Assembly: GCA_003223025.1 (NCBI GenBank)
Contig: QHXR01000006.1
Location: 142,862-206,861, forward strand
DNA length: 64,000 nucleotides
Source of the DNA: Acidobacteriota bacterium
GTDB lineage: Bacteria; Acidobacteriota; Blastocatellia; Pyrinomonadales; Pyrinomonadaceae
Reading direction: 5' to 3'
In this document: positions 43,668-51,715 of the stretch, piece after piece
How positions within the stretch are numbered: the first letter of the stretch is position 1
Layout of the letters: every line of letters starts with the position of its first letter
The notes under the pieces: model-generated
Told to the model about the DNA's origin: nothing
The model's input: the letters and a program-made list of their open reading frames with translations, nothing else
Database searches by the model: none
Position numbers and translations under genes: made by a program

Positions 43668-44425
43668 CTGCTCCAGCTATGGCCGAAATTCAAAAACTAA
43701 AATGCGCAAGCTGTGACGCGGCGCTCGAGGTCGCTCCCGGGACGGTAGAAGTCGTCTGCGGATCGTGCGGTACGGTTCAGTCGATCGAGCAGCATGATGG
43801 CGTCAGCGAAGTTGTTGAAAATTCGCCCGCACCTCATCGAGTTGTCGATGTGTTTCGATATCTCGTTCGCCATCCGATCGAGATGCTCGTGTGGCGGTGG
43901 AACTGGAAAGCCGCGATGTTCAGCGGCGTCCTCCGTAGCATGATCTATCTCTTCACGCACCTTAAAGAAGGATGGCGTGCGGCACTTGGAGCAATGTCCG
44001 TCGAATTTATTTTTCGGGTGATCGTTTCGGGCGCGAGTGGATCTCTCGTCCAGGCGTTTCACAATGCGGCTCCGGTCTGGCTCGCGACTTTGTGCGTCAT
44101 GATCATGCTTCCGGCCTTCAGCCATATGATCGAATTCACCTTGCACACTCTGAACGGCGATGTGAATAAAGGAAAAGCGATCACGATCTCGATCGCGTTC
44201 TCGATCATCTCCGCGATATTCAATCTATTCGCGATGCGCCGCGATGCTTTGCTCGTGAAAGACGATCGCGCTCAGTCGATCGGTCAAGATCTCATTCAGC
44301 TTCCGAAGATCGTCGGCGAATTCATGTTCTTCCCGTTCGTCTGGCTTTGGAATCGAAACAGAAAACCAACGGCTCCGGTCGAACCGCTTCCGCCTGCCAC
44401 AGATCTTGCAAACCGGGAATCGTAA
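43664..44425 (+). CDS. Zinc-ribbon membrane protein of unknown function
   Basis: The 253-residue protein starts in a four-base overlap with the GT4 gene. The N-terminus has two CxxC pairs in LKCASCDAALEVAPGTVE and VCGSCGTVQSIE, a small zinc ribbon. A basic stretch (RHPIEMLVWRWNWKAAMF) is followed by several hydrophobic segments (LGAMSVEFIFRVIVSGASG, VWLATLCVMIMLPAFSH, ITISIAFSIISAIFNLFAM). It is probably an inner-membrane protein with a cytoplasmic zinc ribbon. No family name recognised. Its place between two GT4 genes suggests a part in the same glycoconjugate pathway. Confidence 0.75.
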   Translation: MTAPAMAEIQKLKCASCDAALEVAPGTVEVVCGSCGTVQSIEQHDGVSEVVENSPAPHRVVDVFRYLVRHPIEMLVWRWNWKAAMFSGVLRSMIYLFTHLKEGWRAALGAMSVEFIFRVIVSGASGSLVQAFHNAAPVWLATLCVMIMLPAFSHMIEFTLHTLNGDVNKGKAITISIAFSIISAIFNLFAMRRDALLVKDDRAQSIGQDLIQLPKIVGEFMFFPFVWLWNRNRKPTAPVEPLPPATDLANRES

Positions 44426-44440
44426 GTTCGTGTTCGCGTC

Positions 44441-45817
44441 ATGAAATCCGTTCACATCACGAACTACTACCATAAGAATTCCGGCGGCATCAGCACTTCC
44501 TTCAATAATTTGTTAGCCGCGGCCGAACGTCATCGCCGCCATGTTCGCTTGATCGTCCCGGGTGAGACCGAGGCGGTCGAGGACGTAAACGAATTCGCAA
44601 AGATCTATTACGTCCCGGCAAAATATTCACCGCTATTCGATAAGCGATATCGGATCATCATGCCGTGGCAGTACATGATGAAGGATTCGATCGTTCGCAA
44701 GATCTTGCTTGAAGAGAACCCCGACCTCATCGAAGTGACGGACAAATACACTCTAAGCCTTCTCGGTGTAATGATCCGAACGAACAGTTTCAAAAAGCTC
44801 GGCCGACCCGTGCTCGTTCACTTTTCGTGCGAGCGGATGGATGATAACGTCGGTTCGTTTCTGACGTCGGGCCGGATCGGAAAATGGTTCGCGCGTCGCG
44901 TGATCGGAAACTACACGATCCCGAACTTCGACTACCACATCGCGAACTCTACTTACACGGCCGAAGAATTCTACGACTCAATCTCTCCGAAAAAAAACTT
45001 AGGGCGAAGCGAAGCTTTTTTGAACTGGTGCTGGCGATTCTTCAAAGCCCCGCGAGTAGCGACCGATGAACGGATCTTCGTATGTCCGCGCGGCGTTGAC
45101 TCGGCGATGTTCACTCCGGATAGAAGATCCGACGAAGTGCGCCGCGAAATGCGCGAGCGTGCCGGGATCCCACACGAATCGATCGTCCTTTTGTATGCCG
45201 GTCGGATCTCGCCCGAAAAAAACATCGGGCTTCTCGTCGATACGATGACGATCCTGTCAAAAGATTCGCAGTACGACTATCGACTTCTCGTTGCCGGTGC
45301 CGGACCTCAAAGCGAATGGCTCGAAGCACAGGGCGAGAAATATGCTCCCGGAAAAATTAAACTGCTCGGCCATCTCGACAAGGAAACGCTCGCGAACTAC
45401 TACGCGAATGCGGACGTTTTCATCCATCCGAATCCGAAGGAGCCGTTCGGAATCGCTCCACTCGAAGCGATGGCGTCCGGCGTCGCCACTGTCGCTCCGA
45501 ATGCCGGCGGAATACTTTCGTACGCAACGAACGAGAATGCGTGGCTTGTCGAACCTTCCGGAGAAAAGTTTGCCGATGCTGTTCGAGAGATCATCGACGA
45601 CGCCGAATCCCGCGATCAGAAGATCGCGAGGGCTCTGTCTACAGCCCGCCAAAATACACGCGAAGCTTCGACTGATCGACTGTTTGCGACGTACGACAAA
45701 ATATACGAACATTTCGAAAGGAATCGCGAGTTGTTTGTTGATACGGAAGCCGCGAAGGAGTTCGATTATGTCGACGAGATTTTAACTGACGACCGGCAAC
45801 TGACTACTGACTACTGA
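44441..45817 (+). CDS. GT4 family glycosyltransferase
   Basis: The 458-residue protein is a GT-B fold transferase. N-terminal: HITNYYHKNSGGISTSFNNL (acceptor loop) and NPDLIEVTDKYTLSLLGVM. C-terminal: LLYAGRISPEKNIGLLVDTM, LLVAGAGPQSEWLEA, LGHLDKETLANYYANADVF and the donor motif HPNPKEPFGIAPLEAMASGV with both Glu residues. It likely transfers a hexose to a lipid-linked acceptor. The last dozen residues (LTDDRQLTTDY) come from a tandem ctgac-type repeat that follows the gene, so the original stop was probably a little earlier. Same-strand neighbour of the first GT4 and the zinc-ribbon protein. Confidence 0.9.
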   Translation: MKSVHITNYYHKNSGGISTSFNNLLAAAERHRRHVRLIVPGETEAVEDVNEFAKIYYVPAKYSPLFDKRYRIIMPWQYMMKDSIVRKILLEENPDLIEVTDKYTLSLLGVMIRTNSFKKLGRPVLVHFSCERMDDNVGSFLTSGRIGKWFARRVIGNYTIPNFDYHIANSTYTAEEFYDSISPKKNLGRSEAFLNWCWRFFKAPRVATDERIFVCPRGVDSAMFTPDRRSDEVRREMRERAGIPHESIVLLYAGRISPEKNIGLLVDTMTILSKDSQYDYRLLVAGAGPQSEWLEAQGEKYAPGKIKLLGHLDKETLANYYANADVFIHPNPKEPFGIAPLEAMASGVATVAPNAGGILSYATNENAWLVEPSGEKFADAVREIIDDAESRDQKIARALSTARQNTREASTDRLFATYDKIYEHFERNRELFVDTEAAKEFDYVDEILTDDRQLTTDY

Positions 45818-45840
45818 CAACTGATCACCGACAACTGCTC
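45786..45840. repeat. Short tandem repeat of the ACTGACA type
   Basis: Units close to caactgactactgac and actgacaactgat run from the 3' end of the GT4 gene to the next start. The repeat codes for the last residues of the transferase. Confidence 0.7.
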
Positions 45841-45841
45841 A

Positions 45842-46939
45842 ATGCTTGAACTTGTTTTCGCAAATCTTCGCGTCCGACCATTCCGCACTTTGATAAGCGT
45901 GATCGGTGTCGCGCTCGGCGTTGTCCTCGTCGTACTTTTCACCGGACTCGCACGCGGAATGACAAACGACATGGCACGTCGCGCGTCGAACTGGAAAGCT
46001 GAGATCGTGTTCACGCGGCCCGGAGCGATGGAACTCACGAGCTCGAATGCATCGGTCAGTACGACTTACGCCGAAAAACTTCGGGATATCGATGGCGTGC
46101 AATCGACAGTTCCGGTTATCCGCTATATCACGCCCGACACATCGGGCCGGTGGGGATTAAAACAGATCGACGGCGTCGATTGGGAGCCGTTCGCTGAAAT
46201 GAACGGAATGAAACTTGTCGAGGGCCGCGCCGCATTGGCGAGTGATGAGGTCATTCTCGATGAGCGTCAGATGCGCGACGAAAAAGTTAAGCTCGGAGAT
46301 ACTCAAGCTCTGTTCGGTCGCGATTATAAAGTCGTTGGAGTTTTCTCTCCACCATCCGGATCGCGGATCAAGATGTCGCTCGGTGCGATGCAGGAAATTC
46401 TCGAGTCGCCGGGCAAATGCACCTACATTCTCGTAAAACTGAAGGACGGCGCGGATGTCGATGTTGTCGCGCCGCGGATCAATGAAGTCCTGCCGGGTAA
46501 TAAGATCAATCTCACCCGCGATCTTGTCATCGATGCTCAAGAGCGAGTTCCGGCACTCAACACATTTCTCCGCGTCCTCGTTGGACTCGGCGCATTTGTC
46601 AGCACGATCTTTGTTCTGCTCTCGATGTACACGACGGTCACGGAGCGAAGAAAAGAAATAGGTATCTTGAAATCGCTCGGAGCGTCGAAAGGGTTCATCG
46701 TCAAAACGATCGAGGGCGAAGCTTTCATGATCGGAATCCTCGGCGTTCTGCTCGGGCTTGTCGTTTCTGCTATCGCTTCATTCGGCATCGGACGGCTGTT
46801 CGATCTTGCATTTGAGTTCAGCACCGGCTGGGTCGTGACGGCGATCCTGATCGCGGTCGGCGGCAGTCTGTTCGGAGCACTTTATCCTGCTCTTCGCGCT
46901 TCGTCTATCGATCCTGTTGAGGTGATGGCGAATGAGTAG
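45842..46939 (+). CDS. MacB/FtsX-type ABC transporter permease
   Basis: The 365-residue protein has the MacB layout: one N-terminal helix (FRTLISVIGVALGVVLVVLF) with a large periplasmic domain to about residue 240, then three C-terminal helices (LVGLGAFVSTIFVLLSMYT, GILGVLLGLVVSAIASFGIG, WVVTAILIAVGGSLFGALYP). The conserved segment TERRKEIGILKSLGASKGFIV, which couples to the ATPase, and ALYPALRASSIDPVEVMANE are typical. Such permeases export lipoproteins, peptides or transmit force rather than act as channels. No ATPase gene is adjacent, so the partner must be encoded elsewhere. Confidence 0.92.
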   Translation: MLELVFANLRVRPFRTLISVIGVALGVVLVVLFTGLARGMTNDMARRASNWKAEIVFTRPGAMELTSSNASVSTTYAEKLRDIDGVQSTVPVIRYITPDTSGRWGLKQIDGVDWEPFAEMNGMKLVEGRAALASDEVILDERQMRDEKVKLGDTQALFGRDYKVVGVFSPPSGSRIKMSLGAMQEILESPGKCTYILVKLKDGADVDVVAPRINEVLPGNKINLTRDLVIDAQERVPALNTFLRVLVGLGAFVSTIFVLLSMYTTVTERRKEIGILKSLGASKGFIVKTIEGEAFMIGILGVLLGLVVSAIASFGIGRLFDLAFEFSTGWVVTAILIAVGGSLFGALYPALRASSIDPVEVMANE

Positions 46940-46966
46940 CTGTTTGTTTCGAGTTGAGCGTTGCTA

Positions 46967-47047
46967 CTAACCGCAGATGACGCGGATAACGCGGATTCTC
47001 TGAAATAGATTTTCTTGATCTGCGTGATCAGCGCCATCTGCGGTTAA
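46967..47047. repeat. Inverted repeat of the CCGCAGATGACGC type
   Basis: taaccgcagatgacgcggat near 46967 and its near-complement ending in ctgcggtta at 47046 form a long imperfect hairpin between the permease and btaA. A second copy lies at 48333-48423 between btaA and btaB. Confidence 0.8.
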
Positions 47048-47078
47048 TTGCGCGTAGGACCTGGAGCTTTGATTCCCG

Positions 47079-48308
47079 ATGAAAGCATTACAGACTGCTG
47101 TCCAGACTGAGAGCCTCAGCTCCAGCCAAGGTGTACTCCAGAAAATGTTCGCGGTTTGGTTCGACGCGTTTGTTTACAACCAGATCTGGGAAGATCCGCG
47201 TGTCGATATTCAGGCGTTGAAGCTCGACGAAAATTCGCGTGTGCTGACGATCTCTTCCGGCGGATGCAACGCGCTGAATTATCTTCTCGAGAATCCCGAG
47301 TCGGTCACTGCGGTCGACCTGAACCGTCATCACATTTATCTTCTCAATCTTAAGCTTGCGGCTCTAAAGCATCTCCCGGATCACGAAAGCTTCTTTTCAT
47401 TTTTTGGGACGGGACGCGGCCCGAATACGAGTTCGGATTATCTTCGCTACATTGCTCCGCATCTCGATAGTGACACGCTCGGTTTTTGGGAAACGAATAC
47501 GCTGTTGGGCGGCATGGCATATGGCCCGCGGATCGGTTTTTTTCGGGAGGCCGGGCTTTATGATCATTCGCGAAACGGATATTTCCTTCGATTTTTTCAT
47601 TGGCTCTCCCATCGATTAGGCTGCAATCCCGAAGAGATATTAAAGGCAAAAACGATGGACGAGCAGGTTGTGATTTACTCGAAACAAATCGATCCGTTTT
47701 TCGATAGTGCACTTATAAAGTTTGTCGGTAAGCTTCCCGTAACAATGTTCGGACTTGGGATCCCGCCGCAGCAGTACAACGAATTGAAACAGGATCTCGA
47801 GCAAGGAAGAACTGTGATCGACATCTATCGAGATCGTGTTCGACGACTCGCGTGCGACTTTACGATCGACGATAACTACTTCGCCTGGCAAGCGTTCGCG
47901 CGAAAATACGACACGGAAAATCGTCGTGCGATACCGGATTATTTGAAGGAAGAGAATTTCGAAACGCTTCGTGATCGCGCGGACAGGCTTCAGACCAAGG
48001 TCGGATCAGCGACGGATGAGATCGTTAACAGTCCGGATGGAACTTACAATCGTTTCGTATTTCTCGACGCACAGGATTGGATGAATGCCCCGACGATGAC
48101 CGAGCTTTGGTCTGCTGTTGCCGAGAAAGCAGAGTCGGGATCCCGAATCATTTTTCGTACGGCCGGAGCCGCATCGCCGCTAGAAACAAACCTCCCGGAA
48201 GAACTTCGAAAGCGATTTGTTTACGAAAAGGAATTGTCGGAGAATCTGTTCAAACAAGATCGAGCTTCGATCTACGGCGGATTTCATCTATATATTTTTC
48301 GGCAATAG
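47079..48308 (+). CDS. btaA: BtaA-like 3-amino-3-carboxypropyl transferase (DUF3419)
   Basis: The 409-residue protein matches DUF3419/BtaA: FNQ-type opening FVYNQIWEDPRVDIQALKL, the SAM-site motif VLTISSGGCNALNYLLENP followed by VTAVDLNRHHIYLLNLKLAAL, and IPPQQYNELKQ plus FVFLDAQDWMNAP in the second half. BtaA moves the 3-amino-3-carboxypropyl group of SAM onto diacylglycerol, giving diacylglycerylhomoserine, the first step of the betaine lipid DGTS, at the membrane. The next gene encodes a BtaB-like methyltransferase, which supports the assignment. Betaine lipids often replace phospholipids under phosphate limitation. Confidence 0.92.
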   Translation: MKALQTAVQTESLSSSQGVLQKMFAVWFDAFVYNQIWEDPRVDIQALKLDENSRVLTISSGGCNALNYLLENPESVTAVDLNRHHIYLLNLKLAALKHLPDHESFFSFFGTGRGPNTSSDYLRYIAPHLDSDTLGFWETNTLLGGMAYGPRIGFFREAGLYDHSRNGYFLRFFHWLSHRLGCNPEEILKAKTMDEQVVIYSKQIDPFFDSALIKFVGKLPVTMFGLGIPPQQYNELKQDLEQGRTVIDIYRDRVRRLACDFTIDDNYFAWQAFARKYDTENRRAIPDYLKEENFETLRDRADRLQTKVGSATDEIVNSPDGTYNRFVFLDAQDWMNAPTMTELWSAVAEKAESGSRIIFRTAGAASPLETNLPEELRKRFVYEKELSENLFKQDRASIYGGFHLYIFRQ

Positions 48309-48332
48309 ACCGGTTCACATTGCGCGAAGGAA

Positions 48333-48423
48333 CTTAACCGCAGATGACGCAGATGACGCGGATTAAGAAAGATTTTTTTAGATTGTTCTTGATCTGCGTT
48401 ATCTGCGTCATCTGCGGTTGGTA
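48333..48423. repeat. Inverted repeat of the CCGCAGATGACGC type, between btaA and btaB
   Basis: ttaaccgcagatgacgcaga near 48334 pairs with the segment ending in catctgcggttggt at 48422. Its position between two genes of one pathway means the transcript would carry a large hairpin there. Confidence 0.8.
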
Positions 48424-48442
48424 ACTGAGAGAATTCGACCTT

Positions 48443-49087
48443 ATGTCCGACACTTTCGAAAAAATGGATCGCATGTATCACCTGCAGCGTCACTTCTATG
48501 ACTTCACGCGGAAGTATTATTTGCTGGGACGCGATCAGTTGCTGCGTGACATGGACGTGCAGCCGGGCGAGACGGTTCTCGAAGTCGGATGCGGCACGGC
48601 GCGAAACCTTATCATTCTCGCGAAGCGGCATCCGGATTCTTTCTTCTTCGGTCTCGATGCTTCGGAGGACATGTTGGACATGGCGGAGGCGAAGATCGAT
48701 TCGGCTCGACTGCGAAACATCACGCTCGCTCACGGACTGGCCGGCGATTTTTATTACGTAAACACTTTCGAGATGATGGATCGATTCGACAAGATCTTCT
48801 TCTCGTACTCGATCACGATGATCCCGGATTGGCGCGAAGCGATCGACAACGCGATCAACAACCTCAAGGTCGGCGGCGAACTTTGGATCGTCGATTTCTA
48901 CGATCAGAAAGATCTCCCGCGAACATTTCGATTGATGCTCCAGAACTGGCTGAAAGCATTTCACGTCCGCTTCTGGAGTGACCTCCTTCCCTACCTCGGC
49001 ACGCTCGAAACGAAAGGACTCGTGCGATTACAAATCACACCTATCTATAAACGCTACGCATTTATCGCGAGGTTGGAGAAAGTCTAG
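48443..49087 (+). CDS. btaB: BtaB-like N-methyltransferase of betaine lipid synthesis
   Basis: The 214-residue protein is a class I SAM methyltransferase. It opens with MYHLQRHFYDFTRKYYLLGR, a segment common to BtaB-like enzymes, then motif I VLEVGCGTARNLIILAKRHP, motif II FGLDASEDMLDMAEAKI, and FFSYSITMIPDWREAI and VGGELWIVDFYDQKDLP further on. BtaB methylates the amino group of diacylglycerylhomoserine three times to give DGTS. The neighbouring btaA gene provides the substrate, which is the main reason for choosing this symbol over a generic methyltransferase. Confidence 0.88.
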   Translation: MSDTFEKMDRMYHLQRHFYDFTRKYYLLGRDQLLRDMDVQPGETVLEVGCGTARNLIILAKRHPDSFFFGLDASEDMLDMAEAKIDSARLRNITLAHGLAGDFYYVNTFEMMDRFDKIFFSYSITMIPDWREAIDNAINNLKVGGELWIVDFYDQKDLPRTFRLMLQNWLKAFHVRFWSDLLPYLGTLETKGLVRLQITPIYKRYAFIARLEKV

Positions 49088-49100
49088 GAACTCAACGGTT

Positions 49101-49134
49101 TTGTCGCCAAAGGCGACGAACATTAAAGCCTAGG
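49101..49134. repeat. Dispersed unit GTCGCCAAAGGCGAC with TTAAAGCCTAGG tail
   Basis: Same unit as the outer arms of the composite element at 14899-15255, here as a single copy. Confidence 0.75.
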
Positions 49135-49187
49135 GTGGAGTGAGGCTTTGCGAACGGAACCCTAGGTGCTAACCACAAAAGAATCTG

Positions 49188-49239
49188 ACCCTGAAGGGGT
49201 CGAACAATTTCACGATTGTTCGATTCTTTCAGGGTTTTT
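49188..49239 (+). terminator. Long two-part stem-loop terminator after btaB
   Basis: accctgaa (49188-49195) pairs with ttcagggt (49228-49235), and inside it cgaacaat (49201-49208) pairs with attgttcg (49215-49222). A T run follows. It separates btaB from the imu operon. Confidence 0.75.
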
Positions 49240-49266
49240 CTCATTAGCCCGCTAATTTAGAAATTT

Positions 49267-49295
49267 TTGACTCTGTTTCACGGATGAAATATAGT
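49267..49295 (+). promoter_or_regulatory. Sigma70-like promoter of the imuA-imuB-dnaE2-umuC operon
   Basis: TTGACT at 49267-49272 and TATAGT at 49290-49295 are separated by exactly 17 bases. Transcription would begin near 49302, about 20 bases before the imuA start, with AGGGA at 49313-49317 as ribosome binding site. This is the best promoter match in the window. Confidence 0.75.
49276..49289. promoter_or_regulatory. Palindromic operator candidate TTTCA-N4-TGAAA in the promoter spacer
   Basis: The perfect inverted repeat tttcacggatgaaa lies between the -35 and -10 boxes. Mutasome operons of this kind are usually under LexA control, so this is a candidate LexA-type box with an unfamiliar sequence. 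A repressor bound here would block polymerase directly. Confidence 0.5.
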
Positions 49296-49323
49296 CTTAT
49301 CATACGCACGGCAGGGACTGAAG

Positions 49324-49968
49324 ATGGCACATTTGAGTTTAGTAAAAACACTGTCCCGCATAAAGGAAGAGCAGGGCTACACCGAAGAGGTATTGCTCGA
49401 ATCCGCCGGGCTTGCGATCACACGAGGCACTCTCACTGAAATTTCCGGCGGCTCCGGAAAGACGAGCCTGTCGATCTCACTACTTTCGAAACTCACACGC
49501 GATGGCGAGATATGCGCGGTCGTCGATTCGGCTAACAGTTTCGATCCGTGCTCGGCAGCTGTAGGTGGAGTCGAGCTTGAAAATCTTCTGTGGGTGAAAT
49601 GCGGCGGCGATATCGAGCACGCATTCATGGCCGCCGATTATCTCGTTCAGGCGAAAGGCTTCGGAGCCGTGTGGCTGAATCTTAACGGCATTCCAAAACA
49701 TCAACTGAAGTTTGTCCCGCGAACGTTCTGGTATCGCTATCGCAACCGGATAAAACAAACGCCGACTCTGCTCTTGATCACCGCCGCCGAGCCCGTCTCG
49801 GGTTCGGCTTCGCAGGATGCATTCGTGTCTTCACGCGAGCGGTCGGTCTGGTCGGGTGTCGGAAAATTTAAATTGCTCCGCGAATTTCACCTCAGCCTTC
49901 ATTCGCGAAAAAAGTTTTACGGGAAGCCTCTGTTTGTAAAAACAGAGCGCGTTTATGCGGAGATTTGA
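49324..49968 (+). CDS. imuA: ImuA-like RecA-related mutasome protein
   Basis: The 214-residue protein is a short RecA-fold relative with the Walker A-like loop ISGGSGKTSLSISLLSKL near residue 40, a Walker B-like hydrophobic strand GAVWLNLNG near 120 and a strand TPTLLLITAAEP near 150. It lacks the rest of RecA. The length, and its position as first gene before imuB and dnaE2 behind a regulated-looking promoter, identify it as ImuA (also called ImuA/SulA-like), which regulates or assembles the error-prone polymerase complex in the cytoplasm after DNA damage. ATPase activity is not certain for this family. Confidence 0.85.
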   Translation: MAHLSLVKTLSRIKEEQGYTEEVLLESAGLAITRGTLTEISGGSGKTSLSISLLSKLTRDGEICAVVDSANSFDPCSAAVGGVELENLLWVKCGGDIEHAFMAADYLVQAKGFGAVWLNLNGIPKHQLKFVPRTFWYRYRNRIKQTPTLLLITAAEPVSGSASQDAFVSSRERSVWSGVGKFKLLREFHLSLHSRKKFYGKPLFVKTERVYAEI

Positions 49969-50035
49969 TATGGAATTGAAATTTTTATTTGCCGCTTCAG
50001 CGGATGGTTTTCATCGTGTAGCGATTGATGGACAC

Positions 50036-50277
50036 ATTTTTTTGAACGCTGATTGGGCGGATCAGGCGGATGAAAACCCGGATCAGAATTTTAGATCCGT
50101 CCCCTCTTTTTCGTGTTCTTCTTCGTGTGGTTCGTGTGGTTCGTGGTTTCGGCTTTCTAAGAAGATTAACCACGAAACACACGAACCACACGAAGAAGAA
50201 CACGAAATAAGAATCTCTTCTCTTTTTCAGATCCGTACTAATCCGCTTGATCCGCCCAATCCGCGTTCAAAAAAAAC
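50036..50277. repeat. Composite inverted repeat with CACGAACCACACGA core, between imuA and imuB
   Basis: Outer arms tttttttgaacgctgattgg and its complement ending near 50277 enclose an inner pair (tcgtgtggttcgtggttt near 50130 against aaccacgaaacacacgaac near 50168). Same design as 31893-32115. The imuA-imuB gap of 372 bases holds no gene; a frame over 49955-50317 is just this repeat read as protein. Confidence 0.85.
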
Positions 50278-50340
50278 GCGTGTCGGTCAATCTCTACGCG
50301 ATGAAAAAACACGGTGATCGCTAACGCGACCAAAAAGACG

Positions 50341-51708
50341 ATGAGACTTTACGCCTGCATAATTTCGGCCGATTCAAAACGGGATAAAGCGACCCTGCTG
50401 TCCGTCGCGCAGCAATTTTCTTACAGCATCGAGATGTTGGAAGACGGCATCCTCTTCGAAGTAAGCGGTCTCCAAAACCTGATCGGCGATCCGACGAAGA
50501 TCTCGCAACACATTCTTGCCGAGCTAAAAGCGAATTCGATCTCCGGAAACGTGGCCGTTGCGGAAGCTATCGACACGGCAATGTTACTGGCTCGTGAAGA
50601 CGAGAACGCTTCTGCCAATCCAAAATCCAAAATCCAAAATCCAAAATCGGCCGAATCGTTTGCTCAGTTGCCTCTGCAAAATCTCCTCATCGACGCTGAC
50701 ACGCTGAATGTCTTCAGCGATCTCGGAATAAAAAGCATCCGCGATCTGCAGAACATTCCGAAAGACGAATTGATAAATCGTTACGGGCAGTCGTTCAAAA
50801 ACATCATCGACATCATCGAGCAGAAAGGCGGCCGGCTTCTGACGCCGAACATAAAAGAAAACGAGGTCAGATGGGAATACCAGCTCGACTTCCCCGTCGA
50901 TGATTTCGAGCAGCTGATCTTTATTCTCAATCACGGGCTCGAGAAACTTCTCGCACAGACGTCGCAGTTCGGTTTCAGCACCGAGCAGCTCGATATTTTT
51001 TTCCGGCTGCAAAATCGAACCGAACGAACTTACGAAATAAAAACTTCGTTCCCGACGCTCGAGAAAACATTCTGGCTAAAACTTATCAATCTCAGAATCT
51101 CGCTCGACCCGCCCGAGTCCGAGATCGTCTCTATCCGCGTCACTTCGCATTTCACACCGCCGCGCCCGTCGCAACAAGGACTGTACGCTGTCTCTCGGCC
51201 CGAACCGGAAAGGCTTTTATTGACAGTGAATAAGCTCAAGAAACTAGTCGGCGAAGAGAACGTCGGCGTCCCGGTCTTACTCGATCAGCGAATCGAGAAA
51301 GCGTTCACGCTTGATGCTGATGCGATGCCGAGCGGGAAGGAAGTTATTACAGCGGTCGAAGAAATAAATCAGGATATGAGGTCCAAGCAGCTCCCACAGT
51401 ACATAGCGGAACAACCGCACGAAATCCAAGATCCAAAATCCAAAATCCAAAATGCTGTTATCGCGTTTAGTTATTTCAATCCGCCGATCCCCGCCGATGT
51501 CTTGATCCGCGAGAAGCGATTGATCTTTCTCCGCACGCAATATTTCAGCGGGCATGTAATCAAGTACAGCGGAGTCTGGAAGGCGAATTCGAAATGGTGG
51601 GACAAATCATGGAAGGCGCAGGAGTGGGATGTCGAGATCGAAAACCACGGCGTGTATCGCCTATGCAGAGTTAATAACGATTGGTTTCTGGCGGGGGAAT
51701 ATGACTGA
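50341..51708 (+). CDS. imuB: ImuB, catalytically inactive Y-family polymerase homologue
   Basis: Start is placed at ATG 50341 (MRLYACIISAD); the upstream GTG 50314 lies in a gtcgctaacgcgac repeat. The 455-residue protein is Y-family-like, but the catalytic SxDE is replaced (LEDGILFEVSGLQNLIG near residue 40), as in ImuB. FSDLGIKSIRDLQNIP is the helix-hairpin-helix region, and the C-terminus VIKYSGVWKANSKWWDKSW with EWDVEIENHGVYRLCRVN is the ImuB-specific tail. ImuB bridges the beta clamp, ImuA and DnaE2 at lesions. Two CCAAAAT heptamer runs are inserted in frame: residues 93-102 (NPKSKIQNPKS) in the loop after helix LAREDENAS, and 364-371 before the C-terminal domain. Confidence 0.9.
   Translation: MRLYACIISADSKRDKATLLSVAQQFSYSIEMLEDGILFEVSGLQNLIGDPTKISQHILAELKANSISGNVAVAEAIDTAMLLAREDENASANPKSKIQNPKSAESFAQLPLQNLLIDADTLNVFSDLGIKSIRDLQNIPKDELINRYGQSFKNIIDIIEQKGGRLLTPNIKENEVRWEYQLDFPVDDFEQLIFILNHGLEKLLAQTSQFGFSTEQLDIFFRLQNRTERTYEIKTSFPTLEKTFWLKLINLRISLDPPESEIVSIRVTSHFTPPRPSQQGLYAVSRPEPERLLLTVNKLKKLVGEENVGVPVLLDQRIEKAFTLDADAMPSGKEVITAVEEINQDMRSKQLPQYIAEQPHEIQDPKSKIQNAVIAFSYFNPPIPADVLIREKRLIFLRTQYFSGHVIKYSGVWKANSKWWDKSWKAQEWDVEIENHGVYRLCRVNNDWFLAGEYD
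50617..50648. repeat. CCAAAAT heptamer run inside imuB (first)
   Basis: Four tandem ccaaaat units in frame with the coding sequence, read as Asn-Pro-Lys-Ser-Lys-Ile-Gln-type residues. Confidence 0.9.
51425..51454. repeat. CCAAAAT heptamer run inside imuB (second)
   Basis: Three to four ccaaaat-like units in frame, between the linker of residue 355 and the strand AVIAFSYFNPP. Confidence 0.9.
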
Positions 51709-51715
51709 GATTCAG

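Noticed and set aside
49955-50317. Frame of 120 codons between imuA and imuB
   Set aside because: It is the composite inverted repeat read as protein, with low-complexity Ser/Cys/Gly and His/Glu stretches.
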